Positions 1-9,142 of a stretch of DNA of 64,000 nt are shown piece by piece; within the stretch, counting starts at the first letter, position 1, and each line of letters starts with the position of its first letter. The stretch covers positions 124,001 to 188,000 of the forward strand of contig CALUYE010000002.1 in the NCBI GenBank assembly GCA_944324945.1, written 5' to 3'. This DNA comes from Candidatus Gastranaerophilales bacterium (GTDB lineage: Bacteria > Cyanobacteriota > Vampirovibrionia > Gastranaerophilales > Gastranaerophilaceae). The notes beneath the pieces are model-generated. The model was not told the origin of the DNA, made no database searches, and worked only from the letters and a program-made list of their open reading frames with translations. The position numbers and the translations under genes were made by a program.

Positions 1-360
1 TGCTAAATATTTATTTATTTTTTCAAGAACATCGGAAAACTCAAACGGTTTTGTAATATATTCGTCTGCTCCCGTTTCTTCTCCTATTATTTTGTCTTCA
101 TCCTGGCTTCTTGCAGTTATCATAATAATCGGTATTTTTTTATATTTATTGTCAAATTTTAAAAGTCTGCAAATTTTATACCCGTTAATTTTTGGCATCA
201 TTACATCTAAAATTACAAGATCGGGGTTTGAATTTTTAGCTAAACTTAAACCTTCTTCCCCGTCATATGCGCAAATACATTCAAACCCTTTAGTTTTAAG
301 CATAAATGAAAGGGTTTCAACGATATCTTTTTCATCATCCACTATTAATATTTTTTTCAT
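1..360 (-). CDS. response regulator receiver protein (partial, runs off window)
   Basis: Translating the reverse strand from the ATG at 360 gives 120 open codons to the window edge. The protein starts MKKILIVDDEKDIVETL and is a canonical CheY-like receiver: acidic pocket D8/D9, phospho-acceptor D52 in VILDVMMP, T83 in the MITAR segment and K104 in ITKPFE. The domain is essentially complete at the edge, so an output domain may or may not follow outside. A GAGG Shine-Dalgarno lies just before the start. It begins 7 nt after the stop of the histidine kinase at 368-2398, so the two are very likely co-transcribed and form a cognate pair. The target is unknown. Confidence 0.9.
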   Translation of the reverse strand, partial: MKKILIVDDEKDIVETLSFMLKTKGFECICAYDGEEGLSLAKNSNPDLVILDVMMPKINGYKICRLLKFDNKYKKIPIIMITARSQDEDKIIGEETGADEYITKPFEFSDVLEKINKYLA

Positions 361-367
361 TTTTTCC

Positions 368-2398
368 TCAATTATTAAGATTTTCAATCATACAAAACGC
401 ATCGGTGTTTTTGTCGTAATTATAAATGCTTTTTAATATTATATCATGTTTATTTTTGTCTTTATTTGAACAGTAATCACTAATTGTTTTTGTCATTGCC
501 TCGAAAGAACCGGATGAAATTTTTGCAATAAATACATAGTAGTCTGTTTTATTGCTATTTTCAATAATAAGCTCTTTAGATAACCTTGTCAGGTTTAATA
601 TTTTATTTGCTTTTAATTCTTCAATAAGATTTAAATCGCTGTTGTATGATATTTTAATTATGCCTATATCTTCGTTATTTGTAAGAACATGCGATAAATC
701 CATTTGAAATATTTTAAATTTATCCAAAAGCGGCAAAATAACGCTAAAGGTCGAGCCTTTTTGTTCTTGTGATTCAACCCAGACAGCGCCTAAATGTGCA
801 TCAATTAATTGTTTTGTAATGGTTAGGCCTAAACCTACTCCGCCTTTGTTGCGGTTTAGCGAAGTTTCAATTTGAGAAAATTTATCAAAAATTTTGGGTA
901 TGTCTTCTTTTTTCATGCCTATTCCGTTATCTTTAACGGAGATTTTTATGTATTTGCCGTTTGGTTTTATTTTGGGCATGATTAAATTATCATATTCTAC
1001 TTGGTTTTCATCAATAACACTTGCTTCTACTTCAATCATACCGCCTTGCGAGGTAAATTTAAGAGAGTTTGACACAAGATTTGATAAAATTTGCTCTATT
1101 CTTCTTGAATCAGCATAAATTTCAGGAAGTTTTTCTTTGATTATAAGGTTAATTTTGATATTTTTTTCTTGTGCGACCTGTAAAAACGTATTTTTCAAAA
1201 GTTCAAGCGAAGGAGTTATGTCGCATATTTTGTATCGATAATCGAGTTTTCCTGTTTGAATTCTTGATAAATCAAGCAAGTCTTCAATTATACCCGATAA
1301 TCTTTGAATATTTCTTTTTGCCATGGAAATAAAATTATTAATTTCAGGTGTTAATTCTCCTGCCTGCCCTGATAGTACTATTTCAAGAGAGTTGTTTATG
1401 GGTGTTAGAGGTGTTCTTAATTCATGGGATACGATTGAGATAAATTCCGATTTTAATTTTTCAAGTTTTTCAAGTTTTTTATTTGTAATACTTATTTCTT
1501 CATACAATTTAGCGCTTCTTAAAGGCAGTGCAACCTGGTGTGCTATTGCTTGAAAACATGTAACATCTTCGCTTGAAAAAGGAGTTTGTCTGAATAGTTC
1601 GACAATTCCAAAAAAATCATCCCCTACTTTAATCGGCGCAAATAGTGTATCAAAACTTATTGTTTCAAGACCGAAAATTTTATTTGAGCGCATTTGTTTT
1701 GTTTTTTGAATTATTTCAATTTCCTTAATTTCTCTTTCATTTAAAACAAGCGGATTATCGAGTATTGATTTATAATTTAAAACAGAGCGTATTTTAAGCG
1801 CATCAACAAGACTTTCACTTGGAGGATAGAGAGTGTTTAAGTTTAATATCGGGTTTGTTAAGGAATTATAAGTTAAAACGCAGGATAAATCAAAACTAAG
1901 CGTTTTTTCCATTGCTTCAATCATAATGTCATACAGTTTTTTTGTATTTAAGGTACCCGTAAATTGAGAGCTTGTATTATACAATACATTTAATTGATAA
2001 AGACTTCTTGAGAGTTCTTTATTGTTATCAAAAAGCCTATCCAGCGATTTTTTAATTTTATAGTGCGAATTTATTGTGGATAAAATGATTTCATCTTTAT
2101 AAGGTTTTTGAATAATCCCGTCAGACAGATTAATTAAATCTGTTTTGTCATCATCAAGCAGCATGATTATTTGGATATTTTGATTTTTTGCAAGTGATTT
2201 AAATTGTCTTATAATAAATTCGCAATCATCGTAATTTGAGTCAATTAAAATAATATCAGGGCAATCATAGTTAATCTGCGTTATGATATCATCAACATTT
2301 CCGTTCGAATATGTTGTTTCATAAGTGTTTTTATCAAGTAAATTAATTATTTTTTCTCTAAACTCAGCAATTTTAAGCAATAAAAAAACTTTAATCAT
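368..2398 (-). CDS. hybrid-like sensor histidine kinase (degenerate receiver - GAF - HisKA - HATPase)
   Basis: A 676-aa cytoplasmic sensor kinase with no clear membrane segment. Residues 1-115 resemble a receiver: the phospho-acceptor position is present (D53 in IILIDSN) and so is the conserved lysine (K98 in IIQKPY), but the N-terminal acidic pair is missing (LLLKIAE). Residues about 135-300 look like a GAF sensor domain. HisKA follows with the H-box SHELRTPL (H325), then HATPase motifs: an N-box around 433-450, G1 DNGIGM at 490-495 and G2 GVGLGLTI at 520-527. About 115 extra residues (560-676) follow the ATPase domain and match nothing I recognise. There is no Shine-Dalgarno; a TTGCAA/TAAAAT promoter ends 6 nt before the ATG. 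It is the first gene of a kinase-regulator pair. Confidence 0.9.
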   Translation of the reverse strand: MIKVFLLLKIAEFREKIINLLDKNTYETTYSNGNVDDIITQINYDCPDIILIDSNYDDCEFIIRQFKSLAKNQNIQIIMLLDDDKTDLINLSDGIIQKPYKDEIILSTINSHYKIKKSLDRLFDNNKELSRSLYQLNVLYNTSSQFTGTLNTKKLYDIMIEAMEKTLSFDLSCVLTYNSLTNPILNLNTLYPPSESLVDALKIRSVLNYKSILDNPLVLNEREIKEIEIIQKTKQMRSNKIFGLETISFDTLFAPIKVGDDFFGIVELFRQTPFSSEDVTCFQAIAHQVALPLRSAKLYEEISITNKKLEKLEKLKSEFISIVSHELRTPLTPINNSLEIVLSGQAGELTPEINNFISMAKRNIQRLSGIIEDLLDLSRIQTGKLDYRYKICDITPSLELLKNTFLQVAQEKNIKINLIIKEKLPEIYADSRRIEQILSNLVSNSLKFTSQGGMIEVEASVIDENQVEYDNLIMPKIKPNGKYIKISVKDNGIGMKKEDIPKIFDKFSQIETSLNRNKGGVGLGLTITKQLIDAHLGAVWVESQEQKGSTFSVILPLLDKFKIFQMDLSHVLTNNEDIGIIKISYNSDLNLIEELKANKILNLTRLSKELIIENSNKTDYYVFIAKISSGSFEAMTKTISDYCSNKDKNKHDIILKSIYNYDKNTDAFCMIENLNN

Positions 2399-2432
2399 AA
2401 TAAAATTTTATCTCACTAAATTGTTTTTGCAA
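2399..2432 (-). promoter_or_regulatory. leaderless promoter of histidine kinase
   Basis: On the minus strand a -35 TTGCAA (2427-2432), a 16-nt spacer and a -10 TAAAAT (2405-2410) are followed by 6 nt and then the ATG. This puts the transcript start on or next to the start codon. No AGGA-type site is present. Confidence 0.6.
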
Positions 2433-2453
2433 TTTTGTGAAAAAAATTAATAT

Positions 2454-3800
2454 TTAGTTTATTAAAAAATCAACCAGCTCTTTTGTATTTTTAATATTGT
2501 ATTCAATAATTAAGTCGGAATTTGTTTTTTTGGATTTAATCATATCCAAAAGCGGCTTTAAGTATAATCTATCAAAAGAGCCAAGGTTTGAAATTGAAAT
2601 ATTAAAAATTTTAGTTAATACATCAATTGCGCTTGTGCTTTTATTAACTTTCCAATTAATTCCGTAATTTATTGAATTGATATTGTATTGTTCAATTTCA
2701 TCAAGCTTTAAAAAATCAAATTCATCTAAGAGCTTTTTAAAATCTTCATCTTCAAGCCCTTTGTAAAATGCGCAAAGCGCAAGAGCAACTTTAGGCTCGG
2801 CGCTGTCATGGTTTCTTATTTCTATATAATTTTTTAATCTTACATCAGGAAAACACAGGCTTTGATGAAGAATATAATCTTCATATTTTGCGCTATGGTT
2901 TTTATAGCCTTTTTTTAAAAATTCTTCAAACGTGATTTTACCGTTTATTGCTATATTTTGATTTTCGCGCACAATATATAGCATCGGCACTTTTATAATT
3001 TCAGATATATATTTTTCAAATATGTTTTTATTTAAAAAAGTATTTTTAAAAGCATTTTTATAAAAAAAGTTACACCTATCAATCCCTGTATAGCGCCAGA
3101 TATTTGCTCTTAAAGATTTTTTATCATACAGAGTATCATCTTCAAAAGGACTATTTGAACAAAGTCCTTGTATAAACGGCATAATAAGATTAAAAAATTT
3201 CAGCTTGTAATATGCGTCCATTTCGTTTTTATAATCGATATTAATTTGAATACCCGCCGTTTTTCGCATCATATATTTTACAAATTGTGAATTTGGAGCT
3301 TTCGGGAGGTATTCGTTCATAATTAAATACCTTTGCTTATTCAAAAGAGGTATTTCATCAACATTATCTTTAGGGTTAACTCCGTAGCCTAAAAATAAAA
3401 TATCGTATTTTTTTGCAATTAAATCAAGCGAAGTTATTATTTTATTAAGCGAAAAATCAATATCTATTATGTTTTTCTTTGCGCTAAGGCTAATTTCAAG
3501 CTGGCACCCGGGTTCAAGAGAAATCGAAGTGCCTTCATTTGAAATTGCACCTATTATCGTATTGTTATCAAATATAAGTTCCCAGTTGTTATTTTTGGCA
3601 AATGTTTCTACTGTTTTTGAGACTTTATCATAAGAAGCGCAATTAAGAGTCTTTCTATCCAGACACAATCTTTCATATTCAAGTCCTATTTTATTTTTGG
3701 AATTTGATTTATAGAATTTTTTAATATCGTTTATTGTTAATTTTGGTTTATTTTGAAGATTGGTTTCGTTTATGTCGTTTTTTTCAAGAGTTTTGTTCAT
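2454..3800 (-). CDS. gshA: glutamate-cysteine ligase, plant/cyanobacterial type (GCS2-like)
   Basis: Predicted to join L-glutamate and L-cysteine with ATP, the first step of glutathione synthesis. Family signatures in order are the GLEYERL metal/glutamate-binding strand near the N-terminus, the SLEPGCQLEIS motif, RKTAGIQINIDY, the SLRANIWRYTGIDR segment, and FPDVRLKNYIEIRNHDS towards the C-terminus. Together these are diagnostic of the plant/alpha-proteobacterial/cyanobacterial type. I place the start at 3800 (448 aa) rather than 3833, because an extended -10 TGA-TATCAT sits 7 nt before the 3800 ATG and the upstream ATG would lie inside that promoter. It is divergent from rsmA. No gshB partner is seen in the window. 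Confidence 0.85.
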   Translation of the reverse strand: MNKTLEKNDINETNLQNKPKLTINDIKKFYKSNSKNKIGLEYERLCLDRKTLNCASYDKVSKTVETFAKNNNWELIFDNNTIIGAISNEGTSISLEPGCQLEISLSAKKNIIDIDFSLNKIITSLDLIAKKYDILFLGYGVNPKDNVDEIPLLNKQRYLIMNEYLPKAPNSQFVKYMMRKTAGIQINIDYKNEMDAYYKLKFFNLIMPFIQGLCSNSPFEDDTLYDKKSLRANIWRYTGIDRCNFFYKNAFKNTFLNKNIFEKYISEIIKVPMLYIVRENQNIAINGKITFEEFLKKGYKNHSAKYEDYILHQSLCFPDVRLKNYIEIRNHDSAEPKVALALCAFYKGLEDEDFKKLLDEFDFLKLDEIEQYNINSINYGINWKVNKSTSAIDVLTKIFNISISNLGSFDRLYLKPLLDMIKSKKTNSDLIIEYNIKNTKELVDFLIN

Positions 3801-3816
3801 AAAAATAATGATATCA
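3801..3816 (-). promoter_or_regulatory. extended -10 leaderless promoter of gshA
   Basis: The minus strand reads TGA-TATCAT (3808-3816), then 7 nt, then the ATG at 3800. There is no Shine-Dalgarno. It sits back-to-back with the similar rsmA promoter. Confidence 0.5.
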
Positions 3817-3857
3817 CAAATATTTTTATCCAAGTTGCTCTTTTGTACTATTCTTTT

Positions 3858-3872
3858 TGGTATAATTATTTT
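3858..3872 (+). promoter_or_regulatory. extended -10 leaderless promoter of rsmA
   Basis: TGG-TATAAT (3858-3866) is a perfect extended -10. Six nt separate it from the ATG at 3873, so the mRNA should start at the initiation codon. This decides the rsmA start against the in-frame ATG at 3753, which lies inside gshA. Confidence 0.65.
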
Positions 3873-4712
3873 ATGGATTTAAATTATATTTTAAGAACAA
3901 AAAAATTTAAAACAAAAAAGTCTCTGGGGCAAAATTTTTTAATTGATTCAAGTGTAATTGAATTTATTTCTGATTTTGCGCGCTTCGATGATGAAATTTT
4001 AGAAATAGGCCCCGGGCTTGGTTTTGTTACGGAACAACTTGTTAAAAGAGCAAAAAAAGTAGTAGCGGTTGAACTTGATAGTGAAGCTGTTTCAAGATTG
4101 GAAAAAAATTTATCTTCCCATGATAACTTTAAATTAATCCAAGGAGATATTTTAAAAACGGATATTAATTCTCTTCCCTTTGAAGATGAAAAGATTAAAG
4201 TAATAGCAAATATCCCATATTACATTACAAGTCCGATTTTGGTGCATCTGCTTGGGGAGATCGATGATATAAACAATAAAAACAGATTAAGAATAAGTGA
4301 AATTATTCTAATGGTGCAGCTTGAAGTAGCAAAAAGAATTACGGCAAGCGAAAATTCACAAAATAAAGAATACGGGCAGTTATCAATTTTATCTCAAATG
4401 TATAGCGAGCCTAAAATTATAAAAATCGTACCTAAAAAATCGTTTATGCCTTCTCCGAAAGTAGACAGCGCCCTTGTTCATTTTAAAATTACGGATAAAC
4501 CGAAATGCGAAATCACAAGACTTTTGAAAAGAACAATAAAAGCAATTTTTTCTTCAAGAAGAAAAAATATCAAAAATTCGCTTCAAAACGCAGGTTTTTT
4601 GGAAGTTGAAAAAGCTTTGGCAAGCTGTGCCATAGATAAAAACCAAAGAGGAGAAAAATTGTCTTTAGAAGATATTTCAAAGCTTGCAATTGCACTTGAG
4701 GAGTTTAATTAA
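3873..4712 (+). CDS. rsmA: 16S rRNA (adenine1518-N6/adenine1519-N6)-dimethyltransferase
   Basis: A 279-aa RsmA/KsgA, which dimethylates two adjacent adenines near the 3' end of 16S rRNA using S-adenosylmethionine. Visible motifs are the family signature KKSLGQNFLID (15-25), the SAM-binding EIGPGLG (44-50), the acidic VAVELD at the end of strand 2, and the catalytic NIPYY (113-117). The length is typical. The ATG at 3873 is chosen because the family starts just before the SLGQNFL motif and because an extended -10 lies immediately upstream. The last base of its stop codon overlaps the first base of ispE (TAATG), so the two form a translationally linked operon. Confidence 0.95.
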   Translation: MDLNYILRTKKFKTKKSLGQNFLIDSSVIEFISDFARFDDEILEIGPGLGFVTEQLVKRAKKVVAVELDSEAVSRLEKNLSSHDNFKLIQGDILKTDINSLPFEDEKIKVIANIPYYITSPILVHLLGEIDDINNKNRLRISEIILMVQLEVAKRITASENSQNKEYGQLSILSQMYSEPKIIKIVPKKSFMPSPKVDSALVHFKITDKPKCEITRLLKRTIKAIFSSRRKNIKNSLQNAGFLEVEKALASCAIDKNQRGEKLSLEDISKLAIALEEFN

Positions 4713-5503
4713 TGAAAAAAATTAAAATACAATGCCCTGCTAAAATTAATCTTGATTTAAGAGTTTCAAAAAAAGATAAAAAAACAGGATTTCACAATAT
4801 AAAATCAATAATGCAGGCAATAAGCATTTATGATTATTTAACAATAAATCTAATTCCAGAAAACAAGATTATTTTATCGGGCACAAGCAATGAAATCCCA
4901 TACAACGAGCAAAATATCTGCTATCGTGCGGCTAGGTTATTTTTGGATAGAAACAGTTTAAAAACGGGCTGCGAGATATATATAGAAAAAAACATCCCTG
5001 TTTGCGCGGGGCTTGCGGGAGGTTCAGCAAACGGCGCGGGTGTTGTGTATGGTTTAAATAAATTATACGGTGGTATTCTTGATTATAACGAGCTTCATAA
5101 ATTAGTTGCCTGTTTAGGGTCTGATTTAAATTTTTGTTTGGATGGCGGCACAAAACTCTGCTACGGCAGGGGCGAAAAGATTGTTATGATGCCTTTTTAT
5201 GATTTTAAATTGTCCATTATAAAGCCGAAAAATTTAAAAATTTCATCAAAAGAAGCTTACGATGCTTTTGATGCTTTAGATTGCGAATCAGATATGAGGA
5301 ACGATTTAGAATTCGCGCTTTTAAAGACAAATAAATATCCTGAGCTTAATTATCTTCATTCCCTGGGTTTACAAATGTCAGGGTCGGGGCCTGTGTATTT
5401 TTTAAGAGATAAAAATATTGATTTTGATGTTGATTTAAATAAGTATCTTGTAATTAACGATTTAAATTCAGTTAAGCACGGTGTGCGTGAAGTTGAGTTA
5501 TAA
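4712..5503 (+). CDS. ispE: 4-diphosphocytidyl-2-C-methyl-D-erythritol kinase
   Basis: A GHMP-family kinase that phosphorylates CDP-methylerythritol in the MEP route to isoprenoid precursors. Visible motifs are PAKINLDLRV (9-18) with the catalytic lysine, the ATP-binding loop PVCAGLAGGSANGAG (96-110), GSDLNF with the catalytic aspartate D138, and the C-terminal MSGSGP glycine motif. At 263 aa it is slightly short, mostly at the C-terminus. The start overlaps the rsmA stop by one base, a pairing found in many bacteria. It implies that the MEP pathway is used. Confidence 0.93.
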   Translation: MKKIKIQCPAKINLDLRVSKKDKKTGFHNIKSIMQAISIYDYLTINLIPENKIILSGTSNEIPYNEQNICYRAARLFLDRNSLKTGCEIYIEKNIPVCAGLAGGSANGAGVVYGLNKLYGGILDYNELHKLVACLGSDLNFCLDGGTKLCYGRGEKIVMMPFYDFKLSIIKPKNLKISSKEAYDAFDALDCESDMRNDLEFALLKTNKYPELNYLHSLGLQMSGSGPVYFLRDKNIDFDVDLNKYLVINDLNSVKHGVREVEL

Positions 5504-5575
5504 TGCTCCTTTTGGCTAATTTAAAAATTTAAATATTAAGTTTTGTTAACAAATTTATATATTTTTTATTTAAAA

Positions 5576-5608
5576 AAGGCAATAAATTTAAATAAAAATA
5601 CTTTATTT
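5576..5608 (+). promoter_or_regulatory. shared bipartite promoter motif, copy a
   Basis: AAGGCA (5576-5581), 17 nt, then TACTTTATT (5599-5607). The block from AAAAATAC through TTTATT is identical to three other copies in the window (at 11665, 13704 and 42399). It lies about 60 nt upstream of the coiled-coil gene, which also has a GAGG Shine-Dalgarno. The untranslated leader carries AGCACA twice, 14 nt apart. Confidence 0.6.
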
Positions 5609-5667
5609 TATTGTAGGTAAATAAAGCACACAATAGAGAGCACAAAACTTAATATGAGGATAAAATT

Positions 5668-6180
5668 ATGGGATGGGTTGTTCTTACACTTAGGAAAAAG
5701 GAATTAAAACGCACCCACGCTGACTATCAAATGAGGGACTTGCAGATTGCAAGGGAGCAAAGACAGATGTCTCGCCAATACCAATATGAACAAAGCGTAA
5801 TTCAGGGGCAACAAAACGAAGAAGTAAGAGATTTAAGAACCTCTTACAACGATCAAAGAAGTTCTCTTAGAGACCAATTATCGGTTTTAAGAGAAGATCA
5901 AAGCGAATCGGGTTCAAGTGAAACTGCAGCAGAAATTGCAGATATTCAAAGCGAACTTGAACAGCTTCAATTAACATACAGCGAAAATACGAATGATGTT
6001 AAAACATTCTATGAAACCGAGCTTGCTATGATTGAAGAAGAAGCAAACGATATCGAAACAATGTACGAACAAGAAAAAGTAGATGTAGAATCTCAAATGG
6101 AATCGGTATCACAAGAAATTCAATCGGTATCAGACGCTATAAGCAATGCAATTCAACAAAGTACAATCAAATTATCATAA
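5668..6180 (+). CDS. coiled-coil protein of unknown function
   Basis: A 170-aa protein I do not recognise. After a short N-terminus (MGWVVLTLRKKELKRT) it is almost entirely helical, rich in Q/E/R/S with heptad-like spacing from about residue 15 to 160, and has no cysteine. It lacks a cleavable signal peptide or membrane span. A clear GAGG site precedes the ATG, and a strong hairpin at 6213-6246 terminates it. It is single-gene and driven by motif copy a, which it shares with other lineage-specific genes and a small RNA. A structural or secretion-accessory filament protein is possible, but nothing in the sequence proves it. Confidence 0.75.
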   Translation: MGWVVLTLRKKELKRTHADYQMRDLQIAREQRQMSRQYQYEQSVIQGQQNEEVRDLRTSYNDQRSSLRDQLSVLREDQSESGSSETAAEIADIQSELEQLQLTYSENTNDVKTFYETELAMIEEEANDIETMYEQEKVDVESQMESVSQEIQSVSDAISNAIQQSTIKLS

Positions 6181-6212
6181 TTAAGTTAAGAACAAATTTT
6201 ATCCTTATTATA

Positions 6213-6246
6213 ATAAAAGGTATCGGATGCATCCGATACCTTTTAT
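6213..6246. terminator. bidirectional terminator (34-bp perfect palindrome)
   Basis: ATAAAAGGTATCGG pairs exactly with its reverse complement across a GATGCATC centre, with T-runs on both sides. It separates the convergent coiled-coil and EF-hand genes. Confidence 0.85.
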
Positions 6247-6275
6247 TTTTTAGCTCTAACCGGTGATTGCAAAAA

Positions 6276-6824
6276 TTATCCAAAGACTTTGCTGTTGCTG
6301 TCATCTTTTGAATCGGATGATGAAGTTTTTTGTGCCGCATCGGTTTCATAAAATATTGACATTTTTGTAGGATCAATTCTCGGGTATTCTTCTTTAACCT
6401 GTTTTATTTCTTTATTTATTCTAAAAGCGTTAATCTCGCCTTGGGTTACTCTGCCGTCATGATTTGTATCGATTTCATTGAAGTTTGATAATACTGTATC
6501 CAAAAGGCTTGACATAGAACCGCTGCCGTTTGCGCTAAGTTGTGCAAGCTCATTGTATGTCATACCTTGGGATTTTAATCTTGATGCGTAGTTAGACAAG
6601 TCATCTGTTGTAATTTTGCCGTCTCCATCCATATCAATATTGTTGAAATTAGTCATTAAATAGCTTCTAAATGTCTGATTAACTGTATATCTTATAGTAT
6701 CCGAGTCCGGATTCAGGATGCTATCCAGCGTTAAACCGTCCGCACCGTTTAAAAGTAAAATATAGTTTGCATTAAGCCCTGATATTGCGCTTGTAAACAA
6801 ACTGTTTCCTGCAAAATTTGCCAT
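6276..6824 (-). CDS. EF-hand calcium-binding protein
   Basis: A 182-aa protein with two EF-hand loops: DMDGDGKITTDD (64-75) and DTNHDGRVTQGE (119-130). Both have the D-x-D/N-x-D-G-x-I/V pattern; the first ends in Asp rather than the usual Glu. The hands are 55 residues apart, as in a paired calcium-binding lobe. The N-terminus (MANFAGNSLFTSAISGLNAN) has no classical signal peptide, and the C-terminus is a Ser/Asp/Lys-rich tail. The GAGG Shine-Dalgarno fixes the start. It is divergent from fusA. Calcium binding is well supported; the biological role (sensor, secreted or surface protein) is not. Confidence 0.85.
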   Translation of the reverse strand: MANFAGNSLFTSAISGLNANYILLLNGADGLTLDSILNPDSDTIRYTVNQTFRSYLMTNFNNIDMDGDGKITTDDLSNYASRLKSQGMTYNELAQLSANGSGSMSSLLDTVLSNFNEIDTNHDGRVTQGEINAFRINKEIKQVKEEYPRIDPTKMSIFYETDAAQKTSSSDSKDDSNSKVFG

Positions 6825-6985
6825 AATTACCTCGCTTTTTTCTTTTATTTTAATGATATTTTTTCAAAAGTAAAACCAATAAATGTATGAGAAATAAACT
6901 AATTTTTCTAATTGCTTGCCAATGAAGTTTTTTATGGGAGAATTAGAATATAGCAAGATATTATTACTAGAAAAGGAAATTAAAT

Positions 6986-9076
6986 ATGCCAAGAAAAACA
7001 GCTTTGGAAAAAATCCGCAATATCGGTATTGCCGCGCATATTGATGCAGGTAAAACAACAACTACCGAGCGTATTTTATTCTATACGGGAAAAACTCATA
7101 AAATCGGCGAAGTGCATGATGGTGCTGCCGTAACAGACTTTATGGAACAAGAACGTGAAAGAGGTATTACAATCCAATCCGCAGCTGTAACTGCAGAATG
7201 GAAAGGACATCAAATCAATATTATCGATACCCCGGGGCACGTTGACTTTACAATTGAAGTTGAGCGTTCGCTTCGTGTATTGGATGGTGTTGTTGCGGTA
7301 TTTTGTGCAGTAGGCGGCGTTCAATCGCAATCTGAAACTGTATGGCGTCAAGCAAACAGATATGAAGTACCCAGAATGGTCTTTGTTAACAAAATGGATA
7401 GAACGGGTGCCGATTTTTACCGCGTTGTAGATCAAATTAAAAACAGACTGGGTGCAAACGCTGTTCCCATACAGCTTCCTATCGGTGCTGAAGATAAATT
7501 CACGGGTCTTGTTGATTTGATGACAATGAAAGCTGAAATTTATACAAATGATCTTGGAACTGATATTAAAGAAGAAGATATCCCTGCAGAATTAGCAGAT
7601 AAAGCTAAAGAATACAGAGATGCAATGGTTGAAGCAATTGCTGCTGAAGATGATTCTTTAATGGAAAAATTCTTTGAAGATCCTGATTCAATTACAATTG
7701 ATGAATTAAAAGCAGGTCTTAGAAAAGCGGTTTGTAATAATAAAATCGTTCCTGTTTGCTGCGGTACCGCATTTAAAAACAAAGGCGTTCAATTATTATT
7801 AAACAATGTTGTTGATTATATGCCTTCTCCCGTTGATGTTAAGGCTATTGAAGGTGAATTGGAAGACGGAACAAAAACAGAACGTCATTCTTCAGACGAT
7901 GAACCGTTCTCTGCATTGGCATTTAAAGTTATGACAGACCCGTTTGTCGGCCGTTTAACTTTCTTGAGAATATATTCAGGTTCAATTGCGTCTGGTTCTT
8001 ATGTATTAAACGCTACAAACGGCAAAAAAGAACGTATTTCAAGATTGGTTAGAATGTATGCAGATCAAAGACTTGAAGAACAAGAAGTATACGCAGGCGA
8101 TATCTGTGCTGCGGTTGGTTTAAAAGATACAACAACAGGTGATACTCTGTGTGATGAAAAAGCTCCTATTATTTTAGAAAAAATGAGCTTCCCTGAACCC
8201 GTTATTTCGGTTGCTATTGAACCTAAAACAAAAGCCGACCAGGATAAAATGGGTATTGCGCTTCAAAAACTTGCAGAAGAAGATCCTTCTTTCAGAGTTA
8301 AATCGGATACCGAAACAGGTCAAACAATTATTTCGGGTATGGGTGAATTACACCTTGACATTATTGTTGACAGAATGTTAAGAGAATTTAAAGTTGAAGC
8401 AAACATTGGTAAACCTCAGGTTGCATATCGTGAAACAATCAGAGGAACAGCCGATCAGGATTCTAAATTCATTCGTCAATCAGGCGGTAAAGGTCAATAT
8501 GGCCATGTTAAAATTAAAATTTCTCCGGCTGATGAAAATGCAGGATTTGTATTTGAAAATAAAATCGTCGGCGGTGCAATTCCTAAAGAATATATCGAAC
8601 CTGCAAGAAAAGGTATGGAAGAAGCTCTTGAAGGCGGTATATTAGCAGGATATCCGATGATTGACGTTAAAGTTGAACTGTATGACGGAAGCTACCACGA
8701 AGTTGACTCTTCTGAAATGGCATTCAAAATTGCAGGTTCAATGGCAATCAAAGAAGGTGCTAAAAAAGCTCAACCTTGCATATTGGAGCCTATGATGAAA
8801 GTTGAAATTGAAATTCCTGATGAATTTACAGGCACAATAATCGGCGATATTTCAAGACGCCGCGGCAGAGTTGAAGGTCAAGAACCTCAAGGAAATACAG
8901 GAAACGTTATTGTAAGAGCAATCGTACCTCTTGCAAATATGTTCGGATATGCAACGGACTTGCGTTCAAATACTCAAGGCAGAGGCACATTCTCGATGGA
9001 ATTTAAATGCTACGAACAAGTTCCTGCTAATATTGAAAAAGAAATTATTTCAAAATCGGCAGCTTCCGCAAATTAA
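6986..9076 (+). CDS. fusA: translation elongation factor G
   Basis: A 696-aa EF-G, the GTPase that moves tRNAs and mRNA through the ribosome. G-motifs are AHIDAGKTT (G1), the RGITI switch I segment, DTPGHVDF (G3) and NKMDRTG (G4). Domain IV begins around [11 protein letters not shown], and the C-terminal domain carries [10 protein letters not shown]. An AAGGAA site lies just before the ATG. It stands alone here instead of in the usual rpsL-rpsG-fusA-tuf cluster. Codon use and composition look like a highly expressed gene. A strong terminator follows. Confidence 0.97.
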   Translation: MPRKTALEKIRNIGIAAHIDAGKTTTTERILFYTGKTHKIGEVHDGAAVTDFMEQERERGITIQSAAVTAEWKGHQINIIDTPGHVDFTIEVERSLRVLDGVVAVFCAVGGVQSQSETVWRQANRYEVPRMVFVNKMDRTGADFYRVVDQIKNRLGANAVPIQLPIGAEDKFTGLVDLMTMKAEIYTNDLGTDIKEEDIPAELADKAKEYRDAMVEAIAAEDDSLMEKFFEDPDSITIDELKAGLRKAVCNNKIVPVCCGTAFKNKGVQLLLNNVVDYMPSPVDVKAIEGELEDGTKTERHSSDDEPFSALAFKVMTDPFVGRLTFLRIYSGSIASGSYVLNATNGKKERISRLVRMYADQRLEEQEVYAGDICAAVGLKDTTTGDTLCDEKAPIILEKMSFPEPVISVAIEPKTKADQDKMGIALQKLAEEDPSFRVKSDTETGQTIISGMGELHLDIIVDRMLREFKVEANIGKPQVAYRETIRGTADQDSKFIRQSGGKGQYGHVKIKISPADENAGFVFENKIVGGAIPKEYIEPARKGMEEALEGGILAGYPMIDVKVELYDGSYHEVDSSEMAFKIAGSMAIKEGAKKAQPCILEPMMKVEIEIPDEFTGTIIGDISRRRGRVEGQEPQGNTGNVIVRAIVPLANMFGYATDLRSNTQGRGTFSMEFKCYEQVPANIEKEIISKSAASAN

Positions 9077-9092
9077 TTATTCCAATACAGAT

Positions 9093-9125
9093 AATGACCG
9101 GATAAATGTTTATCCGGTCATTTTT
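9093..9125. terminator. bidirectional terminator after fusA
   Basis: Stem AATGACCGGATAAA / TTTATCCGGTCATT followed by a T-run. It lies between fusA and the convergent gene ending at 9143. Confidence 0.85.
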
Positions 9126-9142
9126 GTGTTTATAAATGTTTC

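Noticed and set aside
3753-3872. An upstream ATG extending rsmA by 40 residues
   Set aside because: The extension overlaps gshA, carries no RsmA features, and the promoter (TGG-TATAAT at 3858) would lie inside it.
5576-5608. Sigma-54 promoter interpretation of the GGCA motif
   Set aside because: The conserved GG and GC dinucleotides are not 10 nt apart and the second block (TACTTTATT) has no GC element.
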